The notes under the pieces were generated by a model that did no database searches, was not told where the DNA came from, and saw only the letters and a program-made list of their open reading frames with translations. A DNA stretch of 64,000 nucleotides, from assembly GCF_001417775.1 (NCBI RefSeq), contig NZ_BBZJ01000031.1, positions 1 through 64,000 on the forward strand, written 5' to 3'. The position numbers and the translations under genes are program-made. Shown here piece after piece: positions 43,489 to 52,570 of this stretch (the stretch's first letter is position 1; each line of letters starts with the position of its first letter). This DNA is from Streptomyces sp. TP-A0356 (GTDB lineage Bacteria; Actinomycetota; Actinomycetes; Streptomycetales; Streptomycetaceae).

Positions 43489-44265
43489 CTACCCGCGGTC
43501 GGTAAACTCGGCGTACATCGACTCGGCGATCGCGTGTGTGGTGTCGAGTCCGATCAGGTCCGCGAGGGCCAGCGGGCCCATCGGGTGCGCGCAGCCGAGC
43601 ACCATGCCCTGGTCGATGTCGGCGGCGGATGCGAAACCGGACTCGAGCATCCGGATCGCGGACAGCAGATACGGGATGAGCAGTGCGTTCACCACGAAGC
43701 CCGCGCGGTCCGTGGAAGGAATGACCTGCTTGCCGAGCACCGTGGTGACGAAGTCCTCGGCGCGCTGCCGGGTCCGCTGGCCGGTCAGCAGCGAAGGCAC
43801 CAGTTCCACCAGGGCGAGGACCGGGACAGGGTTGAAGAAGTGGATGCCGACGACCTGCTCGGGCCGGGTGGTGGCCATGCCGAGCTTCATGATCGGTATC
43901 GATGAGGTGTTGGAGGCGAGGATGGCGTCCTCGCGTTCGACGACCTTGTCCAGGGCCGCGAAGACATCGACCTTGACCCGCTCGGTCTCCGCGACGGCCT
44001 CGACGACCAAGTCCCGGTCCGCGAACTCACCGAGGTCGGTGGTGAGACGCACCCGGGCGAGCGCCTGTTCGCGGTCCGCGTCGGACAGTTTTCCGCTGCG
44101 TACGCCGCGCGCCAGTGACTGTTCGATGCGCCGTCGCCCGGCGGTCAGCGCGTCGGAGCCGCTCTCGGCGACCAGGACATCCAGGCCGGCCCTGGCGCAG
44201 ACTTCGGCGATCCCCGAGCCCATCAGTCCGGCGCCCACGACGCCCATCCGGTAAAGGGTGTCCAC
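43489..44265 (-). pseudogene. hbd: 3-hydroxyacyl-CoA dehydrogenase, 5' part (interrupted)
   Basis: NAD-dependent dehydrogenase oxidising 3-hydroxyacyl-CoA, the third step of beta-oxidation. The N-terminal NAD site is YRMGVVGAGLMGSGIAEVCA. Catalytic region: VVGIHFFNPVPVLALVELVP. Then FVVNALLIPYLLSAIRMLES and YAEF. GTG at 44,265 lies 4 bp after the CocE stop. The protein ends FTDRG, where transposon DNA begins; 34 C-terminal residues are at 32,869-32,973. Truncation removes the last helices of the dimerising domain. Activity is doubtful. Confidence 0.88.
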
Positions 44266-44269
44266 GCGG

Positions 44270-45985
44270 TCATCTGTCCTTTCCCTGGTGGCCGACGCCA
44301 TCGGTCTCGGCGGATGGAGGTGTGTGCGTGTCGGGCAGCGCCGTCAGTTCGAGGTACGCACCATCCTGCCCACCGGTCAGCAGCCGCTGGGTGCTGCCGA
44401 TGAGGCGGCGCGCCGACCACGGGTGCGTGGTGCCCGCGGTGTGCGGGAGGTACAGCGGGAAGCAGCTCGATGCCACCTGGACGCGGAGCCGGTGCCCCGG
44501 TTCGAGCCGGTGTCCGGTGTCGCCGAGCTCTATGTGTGCACGGTGCCACGCCTCGCTGTCGCCGTGCATCCGGTACGGCGCCTCCAGGATCCGCCTGCTG
44601 GTGCCGCCGGGTGCTACGTCGCAGAGCTTGACGACCAGGTGACCCACGGCCGCGGTGGAGGTAACCGGCAGCACCAGCCGGACCGGGCCGCCCAGTTGCA
44701 GCGGGTGGCAGGAGGCCGCACCGGTGAAGGTCAGCACGTCCGGCCGCCGCTCTGTGCTCCGCTCGTCGGGCAGTGCGAGCAGGGGCCGCCACCAGTTGCG
44801 GTCAGTGGCCGGTACGAGGTTTTCGGGGTCGTGTTCCCAGCTCGCCGAGGCGGGCCTCCCGTCGGCTCGCTGGGACGGTGCTCCGCCTTCCGGGCTGGCC
44901 GCCGCGGCGGGGGCGTCGGTGAGGTGGAGCCGGACGGAGACCGCTCCGGGCGGAGGCCAGCGCGTGGCCGCCCGCCGGTCGCCGCCGATGCTCTCCCATC
45001 GGACGGACGGGACGGGATCACCGCCCTCCCTCCTCCCGAGGTGCCGCAACAGGAAGTCGATCACCGGGCCGAGCGAACGGTCCAGCATCGCCTCCCGGGC
45101 AGCCGGATCCGTGAGGTGGTCAGGGCTGCGCCCGTTCGCGGTGAGCACGTCGTCCTGGTGGTCGGTGGCGGTGGCGATCAGGTACTGCGGAGCACCCGCC
45201 GCCTGCCGGGCCCGTCGCCAGTCGCGCAGCTGTCCGCTCTGGAACGGGTCGTACCAGCCCGTCCAGTGCAAGGTGGGCACCCGTCCGTGCCCAGGGGCGC
45301 GGCCGTCGAACGCCGTCTGACGCCAGCGCCTGTCGGCGGGCGAGGCGGTGGCCCACTCGGACAGCGGCACTGCCCCGGGTCTCGCGGTCACCGCGTCCAG
45401 CAGCTCCGCCAACGGCCGCCGGGACCAGTCGAGCCGTGGCACCAGATTGGCGCGGTCGGCCCAGGTGGAGGTCAGCCACTCCACCATCGGCCCCAGCCTG
45501 AACACCCCGTTACGGTGGACCAATTCGCCACCGATGTCCGTGGTGGTCAGGCGCGAGACGAGCGCCCTGACGGCGGGGTGGCCGCAGGCGACGGCTGCCC
45601 AGGCTGTGTAGCCGTAGTAGGAGTTGCCCCAGCAGCCCACCGTGCCATCCGACCAGGGCTGTGCCGTGATCCACTCCAATGCGTCCCAGGCGTCGGGGAC
45701 TTCGGTGACGAAAGGCGCCGGGACTCCTTCAGAGCGGATCTTGCCGCGTACGTCCTGCGTCACCACGGCCAGTCCGGCCTCGGTCAACCTGGCCGCCATG
45801 TCCGGTAGCAAGGTGTCCGGGTGCGTCTTGTCGTACGGCGTGCGGATCAGCACTGCCGGGAGCCTGGTCGGCGACGGCGGCAGGTGGACCTCGGTGTGCA
45901 ACCGGACGCCGTCCCGCATGGGCACCCGGAAGGGCTCCGCCTGCGGGACGGGCGTACCGAACGGCACGGGGACGGCCGTGCTCAC
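44270..45985 (-). CDS. CocE/NonD-family alpha/beta hydrolase
   Basis: 571-aa serine hydrolase of the X-Pro dipeptidyl-peptidase/cocaine-esterase type. The nucleophile elbow GCWGNSYYGYTAW is near residue 125, and the C-terminal jelly-roll domain (LPVTSTAAVGHLVVKLCDVA, RLRVQVASSCFPLY) is present. These enzymes cleave esters or amides outside the central pathway. GTG at 45,985 overlaps the NCS1 stop (GTGA), so it is coupled to the transporter. In this operon it may release the acyl substrate before CoA activation; that is inference. Confidence 0.85.
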   Translation of the reverse strand: MSTAVPVPFGTPVPQAEPFRVPMRDGVRLHTEVHLPPSPTRLPAVLIRTPYDKTHPDTLLPDMAARLTEAGLAVVTQDVRGKIRSEGVPAPFVTEVPDAWDALEWITAQPWSDGTVGCWGNSYYGYTAWAAVACGHPAVRALVSRLTTTDIGGELVHRNGVFRLGPMVEWLTSTWADRANLVPRLDWSRRPLAELLDAVTARPGAVPLSEWATASPADRRWRQTAFDGRAPGHGRVPTLHWTGWYDPFQSGQLRDWRRARQAAGAPQYLIATATDHQDDVLTANGRSPDHLTDPAAREAMLDRSLGPVIDFLLRHLGRREGGDPVPSVRWESIGGDRRAATRWPPPGAVSVRLHLTDAPAAAASPEGGAPSQRADGRPASASWEHDPENLVPATDRNWWRPLLALPDERSTERRPDVLTFTGAASCHPLQLGGPVRLVLPVTSTAAVGHLVVKLCDVAPGGTSRRILEAPYRMHGDSEAWHRAHIELGDTGHRLEPGHRLRVQVASSCFPLYLPHTAGTTHPWSARRLIGSTQRLLTGGQDGAYLELTALPDTHTPPSAETDGVGHQGKDR

Positions 45986-47475
45986 CTGGGGTGCGCCGTG
46001 AGGGACGTACCGGCCGGGACGTCCGGGTCCAGGCCCTCGTCGGCGCGGTCGACCACGGCACGCTCGGCCGTCAGGTCCAGCGACCGGCAGACCAGCAGAT
46101 ACAGGCCGGCCGAGACGACCAGACCAACGATCATGGTGATGTCCAGACCTCCCAGCCACCGCGCCACCGGCCCCATGCTGTCGCCCACCACCGCGAACGG
46201 CATCATCGACGCGAAGCCGACGGCGTAGGAGACCAGTCCGCGCCAGCTCCACCGTCCGTAGATGCCGCGCGGGTTGAAGATCTCCCGGATGGAGTAGTGG
46301 CCCCGGCGCACCACATAGAAGTCGACGAGGTTGATCGCCGTCCACGGGGTGAACAGATAGCCGAGCACAACGAGGAAGTTCCCGAACTCCTGGAGGAACG
46401 TCTCGTCGGAGCTGAAGGCGATCGCGGTGGACAGCAGGCCGATGACGATCAGTGTCACCACCCGTTTGGCCACGGTAGGCCGGATCTGCCGGATCGAGTC
46501 CATGCTGGACAGCAGGGTCAGGCTACCGCCGTAGAAGTTGAGTGTGCCGATGGTGATCAGCGGAACCACCGAGGCCAGCAGCAGCGTCATGCCGAATCCG
46601 TGGAACACCTTGTCACCGGCGGAGATGACCGACTCGACGAGGGCGAGTTTCGGGAAGAGCCCGGCGGCCACCGTGCCCACCAGCATCATCCACGCGCCGC
46701 CGATCGTCGCCCCGAGGTAGGTCCACCAGAACGAGGAGCGCACGCGCACCGTCGGCGGCAGATAGCGGGAGTAGTCGGAGACGTAGATCGCCCAGGAGAG
46801 CTGGTAGACGGCCGCTGTGAAGAACTGCACCAGGAAGGGCGCCAGCGCGAAGGCACCCAGGTCGAGCTGGGCGGGGCTGAACGGGTCCACCACGACGATG
46901 CCCACGGTGAACACGACCAGTGCCACGAGCATGAGGTACGTCAGCCAGCGCGACGCCCGGTGGATGAAGTCGTAGCCGACCACCGCCAGTACGATGCCCA
47001 CCACCGCGTAACCGATGTAACTCGCCGAGTTGGGCACCTGGGCGAGGTGCTCCAGCGTGCTGCCGACCAGGATCTGGTTGAACGCGGTGTAGCCGATGTA
47101 CGTCACGAGCGCGGTGATCCACACCAGCAGAGCGCCGACGAACCCGAACTGCGGGCGGGACTGCACCATCTGCGGAAGCCCCAACTGCGGGCCCTGGGTG
47201 GAATGGAAGGCCATGAAAAACGTGCCGAAGGCGCTGCCGAGGACGACGGCGATCGCCGTCCAGATCAGATTGCCGCCGAGCGCGACGCCGATGGCGCCGG
47301 TGGCGACGGTGGCCAGGTGCGCGTCGCCGGCGAACCACACCGGGAACAGGTGCCACACCTTGCCGTGGCGCTCGGCGAGGGGGACGTAGTCGATGGACCG
47401 GGTTTCGATGACGGGGCGGCCGCCGGCCGGCGGGGCCGACGCCTGAGGGGATCTCGAGTTCGAGGTGACGGTCAT
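45982..47475 (-). CDS. NCS1-family transporter
   Basis: 497 aa with about 12 membrane segments. NCS1 signatures: RHGKVWHLFPVWFAGDAHLA, IWTAIAVVLGSAFGTFFMAF, GPQLGLPQMVQSRPQFGFVG and SWAIYVSDYSRYLPPTVRVR. The family imports purines, pyrimidines, hydantoins, allantoin or thiamine with H+ or Na+. Its placement within a beta-oxidation-like operon suggests uptake of the pathway substrate, perhaps a nitrogen heterocycle or amide. ATG at 47,475 overlaps the enoyl-CoA hydratase stop. Confidence 0.88.
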   Translation of the reverse strand: MTVTSNSRSPQASAPPAGGRPVIETRSIDYVPLAERHGKVWHLFPVWFAGDAHLATVATGAIGVALGGNLIWTAIAVVLGSAFGTFFMAFHSTQGPQLGLPQMVQSRPQFGFVGALLVWITALVTYIGYTAFNQILVGSTLEHLAQVPNSASYIGYAVVGIVLAVVGYDFIHRASRWLTYLMLVALVVFTVGIVVVDPFSPAQLDLGAFALAPFLVQFFTAAVYQLSWAIYVSDYSRYLPPTVRVRSSFWWTYLGATIGGAWMMLVGTVAAGLFPKLALVESVISAGDKVFHGFGMTLLLASVVPLITIGTLNFYGGSLTLLSSMDSIRQIRPTVAKRVVTLIVIGLLSTAIAFSSDETFLQEFGNFLVVLGYLFTPWTAINLVDFYVVRRGHYSIREIFNPRGIYGRWSWRGLVSYAVGFASMMPFAVVGDSMGPVARWLGGLDITMIVGLVVSAGLYLLVCRSLDLTAERAVVDRADEGLDPDVPAGTSLTAHPR

Positions 47476-48212
47476 GTCAGGTCCTCGGTGGATGGGTGGG
47501 TTGTCTGGTTGAGGGACGCGTACGCAAGCTGTTCAAGGAGCAGGGAGGACTCGCGTGGGGCGTCCGCCGCGGCGTCGATGACGCGTTTGGTGACAGCGAC
47601 CGCGAGGGGCGGGAGTGCGGCCAGTTCGTCGGCGAGACGCAGGGCCTGTTCCAGGTGCGCGCCCTCTTCGCTGACTTCGGTGAGCAGTCCCCAGGCGTGG
47701 GCCTCGGCGGCCGTCAGACGGCGGCCGCGCAGGACGAGTTCGCGGGCGCGGGCCGGACCGACGGCGCGGACCGTACGGTAGGTGCCGCCGGAGCTGGGCA
47801 GGATGCCGATGCCGACCTCGGGCAGGCCGAACTTGGCAGTCGGGTCCGCTATCCGGAAGTCGGTGGCGAGGGCCAGTTCCAGGCCGCCACCGAGGCAGTA
47901 GCCGGCGATGGCGGACACGGTGGGCTGCGGCAGGGCCGCCATCCTCTCGTATACCGCTCCGGAGTCGCGGTAGTACGCGGTGATGGCCTCGGGGGTCATC
48001 TCGCGCAGCTCGCCTGTGTCGGCGCCGGCCGAGAAGACCCGGTTGCCGCCCGTGAGAACGACGGCGCGGCTGGTGGTGACCGCCTTGTCGCCCAGGGCGC
48101 GCAGCAGCTCACGTTCCAGATGCGTGGAGAGGGCGTTGAGTTTCGTCTCTCGGCGCAGCGTCAGCACGGCGGTGCTGCCGCTGCGCCGGATTTCGACGGT
48201 GCCGGCGGTCAC
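47472..48212 (-). CDS. Enoyl-CoA hydratase/isomerase
   Basis: 246-aa crotonase-fold enzyme that adds water to trans-2-enoyl-CoA. Oxyanion-hole motifs are NRVFSAGADTGELREM and IAGYCLGGGLELALATDFRI. The second catalytic Glu region is KFGLPEVGIGILPSSGGTYR. GTG at 48,212 overlaps the acyl-CoA dehydrogenase stop (GTGA). Length and motifs are normal. Provides the 3-hydroxyacyl-CoA that the interrupted hbd product would oxidise. Confidence 0.9.
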   Translation of the reverse strand: MTAGTVEIRRSGSTAVLTLRRETKLNALSTHLERELLRALGDKAVTTSRAVVLTGGNRVFSAGADTGELREMTPEAITAYYRDSGAVYERMAALPQPTVSAIAGYCLGGGLELALATDFRIADPTAKFGLPEVGIGILPSSGGTYRTVRAVGPARARELVLRGRRLTAAEAHAWGLLTEVSEEGAHLEQALRLADELAALPPLAVAVTKRVIDAAADAPRESSLLLEQLAYASLNQTTHPSTEDLT

Positions 48213-49390
48213 GCCTGGGTGCTTCCGGCCGTCGGGAAGTCGAGCATGCCGAGGCCGCGCTTGCTAATCTCGTTGGCGATGACGAGGCGCTGGATCTCGG
48301 AAGTGCCCTCCCAGATGCGGTCGACGCGCAGTTCGCGGTACAGCCGCTCGACGGGGTAGTCGCGCATGTAGCCACGGCCGCCGAAGATCTGAACCGCCCG
48401 GTCGATGACGCGGCCCGCTGCCTCGGAGGCGGACAGCTTGGCCATAGCCGCCTTGGCGTGCAGGGTCTTGCGGTCGCCTCCCTGGTCGAACTCCCAAGCC
48501 ACCTGGTGGACGAAGGCGCGGTTGACGGCGATGTCGACGGCGGAGTCGGCGAGCATGGCCTGGATCAACTGGCGCTCGATCAGGGGCTGTCCGCCCTGCA
48601 CGCGCTCGCGGGCCCACTCGGTGGCCAGGGCGAGCGCGCGCTCGGCGGCGCCCACTGTGCGGGCACCGATCATCAGGCGCTCCTCCGTGAACCAGCCGCG
48701 GGTCAGGTCGTAGCCGCCGCCGACCTCGCCGAGGACCGCGTCCTTGCCGACCTCGACGCCCTCGAAGAGGTATTCGGGGTGCTCGTAGACGAAGGTGTGC
48801 ATGTAGCGGGGCACGCGCTTGAGACGGATGCCGGGCAGGTCCTTGTCGACGAGGAGGAGGGTGGGTGCCTTCTCTTCGCCGACGAGGGCGAGGACGAGGA
48901 AGAAGTCGGCGACGTCACCGACCGTGACGAACCACTTCTCACCGTCGATGCGGTAGCCGTCCGCAGTCTCGGTGGCGGTAGTGGTGATGCCCTGCGGGTC
49001 GGAGCCGGCGTCGGCCTCGGTGATGGCGACGGCGTCACGGCGCTGTCCGAGGATGTCGGGGACGAGGTAGCGCTCGCGCTGTTCGGGGGTGCAGGCGGAC
49101 AGGGCGTTGGCGGGCCGCCAGACCGTGTCCCACAAGGCGTTGGTGAGCTTGCCGAGCTCTTCCTGCACAACGACCTGCTCCAGGATGGTCAGACCAGCGC
49201 CGCCCCATTCGGTGGGCATGTTGACGGCCTGCAGTCCGCTGGCGAGCACCTCGTCGCGGATGCTGCGCAGCACCTCGGGCGACAGGCCGTTGCCGGCCTC
49301 GCAGGCGTCCTCGTGGATCACGATCTTGTCGGCGAGTGCGGCGGCGCGCTCCTTGAGCTCGGCCAGGCGCGGGGTGTACGCGAAGTCCAT
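48209..49390 (-). CDS. Acyl-CoA dehydrogenase
   Basis: 393-aa FAD enzyme. FAD/substrate motifs: AVAITEADAGSDPQGITTTA, DGEKWFVTVGDVADFF, and in the C-terminal helical domain IFGGRGYMRDYPVERLYREL and RIWEGTSEIQRLVIANE (the Glu of WEGT is the usual base). Starts ATG at 49,390; 76 bp separates it from the upstream synthetase gene, the largest gap in the operon, so a minor promoter may lie there. Performs the first oxidation, acyl-CoA to 2-enoyl-CoA. Confidence 0.92.
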   Translation of the reverse strand: MDFAYTPRLAELKERAAALADKIVIHEDACEAGNGLSPEVLRSIRDEVLASGLQAVNMPTEWGGAGLTILEQVVVQEELGKLTNALWDTVWRPANALSACTPEQRERYLVPDILGQRRDAVAITEADAGSDPQGITTTATETADGYRIDGEKWFVTVGDVADFFLVLALVGEEKAPTLLLVDKDLPGIRLKRVPRYMHTFVYEHPEYLFEGVEVGKDAVLGEVGGGYDLTRGWFTEERLMIGARTVGAAERALALATEWARERVQGGQPLIERQLIQAMLADSAVDIAVNRAFVHQVAWEFDQGGDRKTLHAKAAMAKLSASEAAGRVIDRAVQIFGGRGYMRDYPVERLYRELRVDRIWEGTSEIQRLVIANEISKRGLGMLDFPTAGSTQA

Positions 49391-49466
49391 AACGGGTGTC
49401 TCCTTGTGACGTCGTGCGGGTGTACGTGCAGGGGGCGTACGTGGTGCGGGCCGGCCTCGGTCCGGG

Positions 49467-51557
49467 TCAGGAGCCGAGGACGATGCGGGCGTCCAGGCCC
49501 AGGCAGCCCTTCGGCGTGGCGAGCAGAGGGTTGACTTCCAGCTCGGCGATCTCGGGGTGTGCGGCGGCGACGGCGGTGATGGCCTCGACCGCTCGGGCCG
49601 CGGCCTCCCGGTTCACGGCCGGCCGGCCTCGTACACCGCGCAGTAGGGGCGCGGCGGTCAGGCGGTCCAGCAGCGCCTCCGCCTCGGCCGCGGTCACGGG
49701 CGCCAGCGCGAGTTGGATGTCGCGCAGCACCTCGGTGAAGATGCCGCCGAGGCCGACGAGCGCCACCGGGCCGAAGCGGGGGTCGCGCCGTACGCCGACG
49801 ATGAGTTCGACGCCGTGAGCCGTGTCGGCCATGGCCTCGACGCAGTAACCGGGGGGGTCTAGGCGCCGCGTCATGTCGGCGTGAGCGGCCCGTACCGCAC
49901 CCTCGTCGGCGAGGCCGAGCGCGACACCGCCGGCATCGGACTTGTGCAGCAGCCCCATGGCCTTGAGGACGACGGGCCCGTCGATCTCCCTGGCCGCCGT
50001 GGCCGCCTCGTCCTCGGTGCGGACCAGGTGGGCGGTGGGGAAGTCGAGGCCGCCCTGGCGCAGCAGTTCGCGGGCGCTCCAGTAACCGTCGTCCGGGGCG
50101 GGGGCGGCGGGCCGCGGCAGCGCCGGTACATGCGGGACGGGACGTGCGGCGCGCTCGGCGATCCGGCCGAGGACCTGGGCCGCGTGCTCCACGGAGCTGA
50201 AGACGCTCACGCCCTGGTCGTGCAGCTCCCTGGCCGCAGGGCGCTCCGCGTACATGGTGTGGAAAGCGACCGGCTTGCCATGGGCGCGGATGCGTTCGGC
50301 CATGACGCGGGCGGTGACGGTCTCGGCGTCCGCGAGCGCCTCGCCGTAGCCGCCGTACCCGCCGAAGTAGCCGGTGACCAGGACGGCGTCGACCTCGTCG
50401 GCGCTCAGGGCCAGGTCGAGGACCCGGCCGAAGGAAGTGATGTCCTGCTCCCCTGCTCCGGCGAGGTCGACCGGGTTCGTGGTGCCGGCGGAGGGCGGGA
50501 GCTCGGCTGCCAGACCGGAGATGAGGTCGGCACCGAACTCCGGGACCAGCAGACCGTGCGCCTCGGCGACGTCGCTCGCGAGCGAAGCGTGGCCACCGCC
50601 GTCCGCGATGACGGCGACGCGCGGCCCGCCGCCGTGGCGGTTGCGGTGCAGCGCACCGAGCAGATGGGCGAGTTCGGCGACGGTGGTGACGCGGTCCACG
50701 CCGGCGGCACGGCACGCGGCATCGATGACGGCGGAGTCGCTGGTCAGAGCTCCGGTGTGGGAGCGGGCGCCGCGCATGGACGCCTGTCCGGCGCCGACGG
50801 TGAGCAGGACGACGGGCTTCCCGGCGCGTACGGCGTCGGCTGCGGCGCGGGCGAAAGCGCGCCCGTCGCCGAAGTCCTCGCAGTACAGGGCGATCAGTTC
50901 GGTGCCGTCGTGCTCGGTGTAGCTGCGGATGAGGTCGGCGGCAGTGAGGTCGGCCTGGTTGCCGAGGGAGGCGAACCTCGAGAAGCCGAGGCCGTCCCGT
51001 TCCAAATGGCGGCTGAGCTCAAGGGCCATGTTGCCGCTCTGGGAGACGAAGCCGACGGGACCGGCGGGCATGTCGTTGGAGGCCAGGCGCAGCCCGCTGG
51101 TGGTGTCGAGCACGCCGAGGCAGTTGGGACCGAGCAGCACCGCGCCGGCCTGCCGTATGCGCGCGGCCAGGGCCGCCTCGCGCTTTCGGCCCTCCTCGCC
51201 GAGCTCGGCGAAGCCGGCGGTGATGCCGACGACGGCACGAGCACCGGCAGCGAGCGCGTCGTCGACGGCGTCCGCGAAGCCGGCGGCGGGGACTGCGATC
51301 ACGGCGAGGTCCACGCCGCCCGGCGCGTCGACGGCGCGACGGTGGACAGAGCAGCCGAGTACCGGCTCGCCGCGACGGTTGACCAGGTGGACGGGGCGCT
51401 GGTGGTCGCTGCGCAATGCCTGGACCGCGATCCAGTTGCCGTACTTGGTCTGGTCGTTGCTGGCGCCGATGATGGCGACCGAAGCCGGGTCGAAGAGTGC
51501 GGAGAGATCGCGGACGGCCGCGAGCTCAGCCGCGCCGTCGGGAAGCGTGAGGGTCAC
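49467..51557 (-). CDS. ADP-forming acyl-CoA synthetase (acetate--CoA ligase type)
   Basis: 696-aa fused alpha-beta protein. The N-terminal CoA-binding domain is SVAIIGASNDQTKYGNWIAV. A ligase-CoA domain follows (GFVSQSGNMALELSRHLERD; IADGGGHASLASDVAEAHGL). The C-terminal ATP-grasp domain is PVVLKAMGLLHKSDAGGVAL and ALVGLGGIFTEVLRDIQLAL. It makes acyl-CoA from a free acid, CoA and ATP with ADP as product, so the operon can activate its own substrate. GTG at 51,557 overlaps the SDR stop. Confidence 0.9.
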   Translation of the reverse strand: MTLTLPDGAAELAAVRDLSALFDPASVAIIGASNDQTKYGNWIAVQALRSDHQRPVHLVNRRGEPVLGCSVHRRAVDAPGGVDLAVIAVPAAGFADAVDDALAAGARAVVGITAGFAELGEEGRKREAALAARIRQAGAVLLGPNCLGVLDTTSGLRLASNDMPAGPVGFVSQSGNMALELSRHLERDGLGFSRFASLGNQADLTAADLIRSYTEHDGTELIALYCEDFGDGRAFARAAADAVRAGKPVVLLTVGAGQASMRGARSHTGALTSDSAVIDAACRAAGVDRVTTVAELAHLLGALHRNRHGGGPRVAVIADGGGHASLASDVAEAHGLLVPEFGADLISGLAAELPPSAGTTNPVDLAGAGEQDITSFGRVLDLALSADEVDAVLVTGYFGGYGGYGEALADAETVTARVMAERIRAHGKPVAFHTMYAERPAARELHDQGVSVFSSVEHAAQVLGRIAERAARPVPHVPALPRPAAPAPDDGYWSARELLRQGGLDFPTAHLVRTEDEAATAAREIDGPVVLKAMGLLHKSDAGGVALGLADEGAVRAAHADMTRRLDPPGYCVEAMADTAHGVELIVGVRRDPRFGPVALVGLGGIFTEVLRDIQLALAPVTAAEAEALLDRLTAAPLLRGVRGRPAVNREAAARAVEAITAVAAAHPEIAELEVNPLLATPKGCLGLDARIVLGS

Positions 51558-52417
51558 GGGGCCATCTCCAGGGCGTCCAGGCTGTCCGGGGAGTCGGAGG
51601 TGTCCGGGGTGTGCAGGGTCTCCAGGCCCGGGGTCGGATGCCCCGTGCCCCAGGCGTCGGCACCCCCGTCGACGACGATCGTCGTACCGGTGACATACGA
51701 GCCGCCGGGCGAGGCGAGGAAGGACACGAGCCCGGAGACCTCCTCGGGGCGGCCGAACCGACCGAGCGGGACGGCCTGCTCCCACGTGCGGCGGTCCTCC
51801 TCGCCGTAGGCGGCCTCCATTCCCTCGGTGGCGATGGTGCCGGGAGCGACACACACGGTGCGGATGCCGTAGCGGCTCCATTCCAGGGACAGGCCGGCGG
51901 CGAGGTTCTCCAGGGCGGCACGGGCGGAGGTGGCGTGCACCATGCCCGGGATGCCGCGCCGCGGGGAGAAGGCCATGAAGAACACGGATCCGGACCGGTT
52001 CGGGATCATCGAGCGGACGGCGACCTCACGCGTCATGGCCCAGCCGGCATCGACGGCGAGATCGTGCACCGCGCGCCAGCCCTTGGAGGTGATCTCCTCG
52101 GCGGGGGCGGTGAACTGGCCACCGGCGTTGTTGACGAGCACGTCGATGCGGCCGAACGCCTCAAGGGCGACGTCCACGACGTGGGTGACCGCACCCTTCT
52201 CGCGGATGTTCGCGGGCACGGACAGGCAGGTGCCGCCGACGGCCTCGATCTCGGCACGGACGTCCGCCAGGGGGCCAGGGCGGCGGCCGCAGACCACGAC
52301 CTCCGCCCCGCAAGCGGCGAAGTCGATGGCAACGGCCCGGCCGATGCCGGTGCCTCCACCCGTGATCAGCACGACCTTGCCGTCGTGCACATCAGGGCGC
52401 AGTGGTGTCGTCCCCAC
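51554..52417 (-). CDS. SDR family oxidoreductase, enoyl-CoA reductase/AtuG-like
   Basis: 287 aa. Rossmann motif KVVLITGGGTGIGRAVAIDF (TGxxxGxG) and NNAG in DVLVNNAGGQFTAPAEE. The usual active-site Tyr-x-x-x-Lys is replaced: the region reads IPGMVHATSARAALENLAAG, as in peroxisomal trans-2-enoyl-CoA reductase and AtuG-type proteins that lack the classic Tyr. First gene of the operon. GTG at 52,417 has AGAGAG upstream. The divergent regulator region lies directly before it. Confidence 0.85.
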   Translation of the reverse strand: MGTTPLRPDVHDGKVVLITGGGTGIGRAVAIDFAACGAEVVVCGRRPGPLADVRAEIEAVGGTCLSVPANIREKGAVTHVVDVALEAFGRIDVLVNNAGGQFTAPAEEITSKGWRAVHDLAVDAGWAMTREVAVRSMIPNRSGSVFFMAFSPRRGIPGMVHATSARAALENLAAGLSLEWSRYGIRTVCVAPGTIATEGMEAAYGEEDRRTWEQAVPLGRFGRPEEVSGLVSFLASPGGSYVTGTTIVVDGGADAWGTGHPTPGLETLHTPDTSDSPDSLDALEMAP

Positions 52418-52570
52418 GGTGCTCTCTTTCTGTGCCGGGACCCGGGCCTCCGGCCATGCCCGCACTCCGGCATTCAGGCATGCGAACATGCGGGAATACG
52501 GGGTGGGTGGCATGGCCGTGCGACTGGCGGCCCAGAGCGGCACATTGACTGACTGATGCGTCGGTTGAGA

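Larger units (their letters stand above)
32986..43503. mobile_element. Tn554-like transposon, about 10.5 kb, inserted in hbd
   Basis: Three coupled genes at its right end (tnpA 42,205-43,383, tnpB 39,584-42,208, tnpC 39,006-39,587) have the order and overlaps of Tn554 transposition genes. The ends are short inverted repeats, ACCGACCGC at 32,986 and GCGGTCGGT at 43,495-43,503. At the outer sides lie the non-identical motifs GAATTCG and AAACTCG, which fits the variable core sequences known for Tn554-type integration rather than a fixed duplication. Cargo spans 33.1-39.0 kb. Confidence 0.8.

Noticed and set aside
45991..47781. 596-aa frame on + opposite the NCS1 transporter gene
   Set aside because: Arg/His/Asp-rich shadow without motifs, while the - strand encodes a membrane transporter of normal length.
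49881..51809. 642-aa frame on + opposite the acyl-CoA synthetase gene
   Set aside because: Val/Gly/Ala/Asp-rich low-complexity product. The synthetase domains on - are complete.
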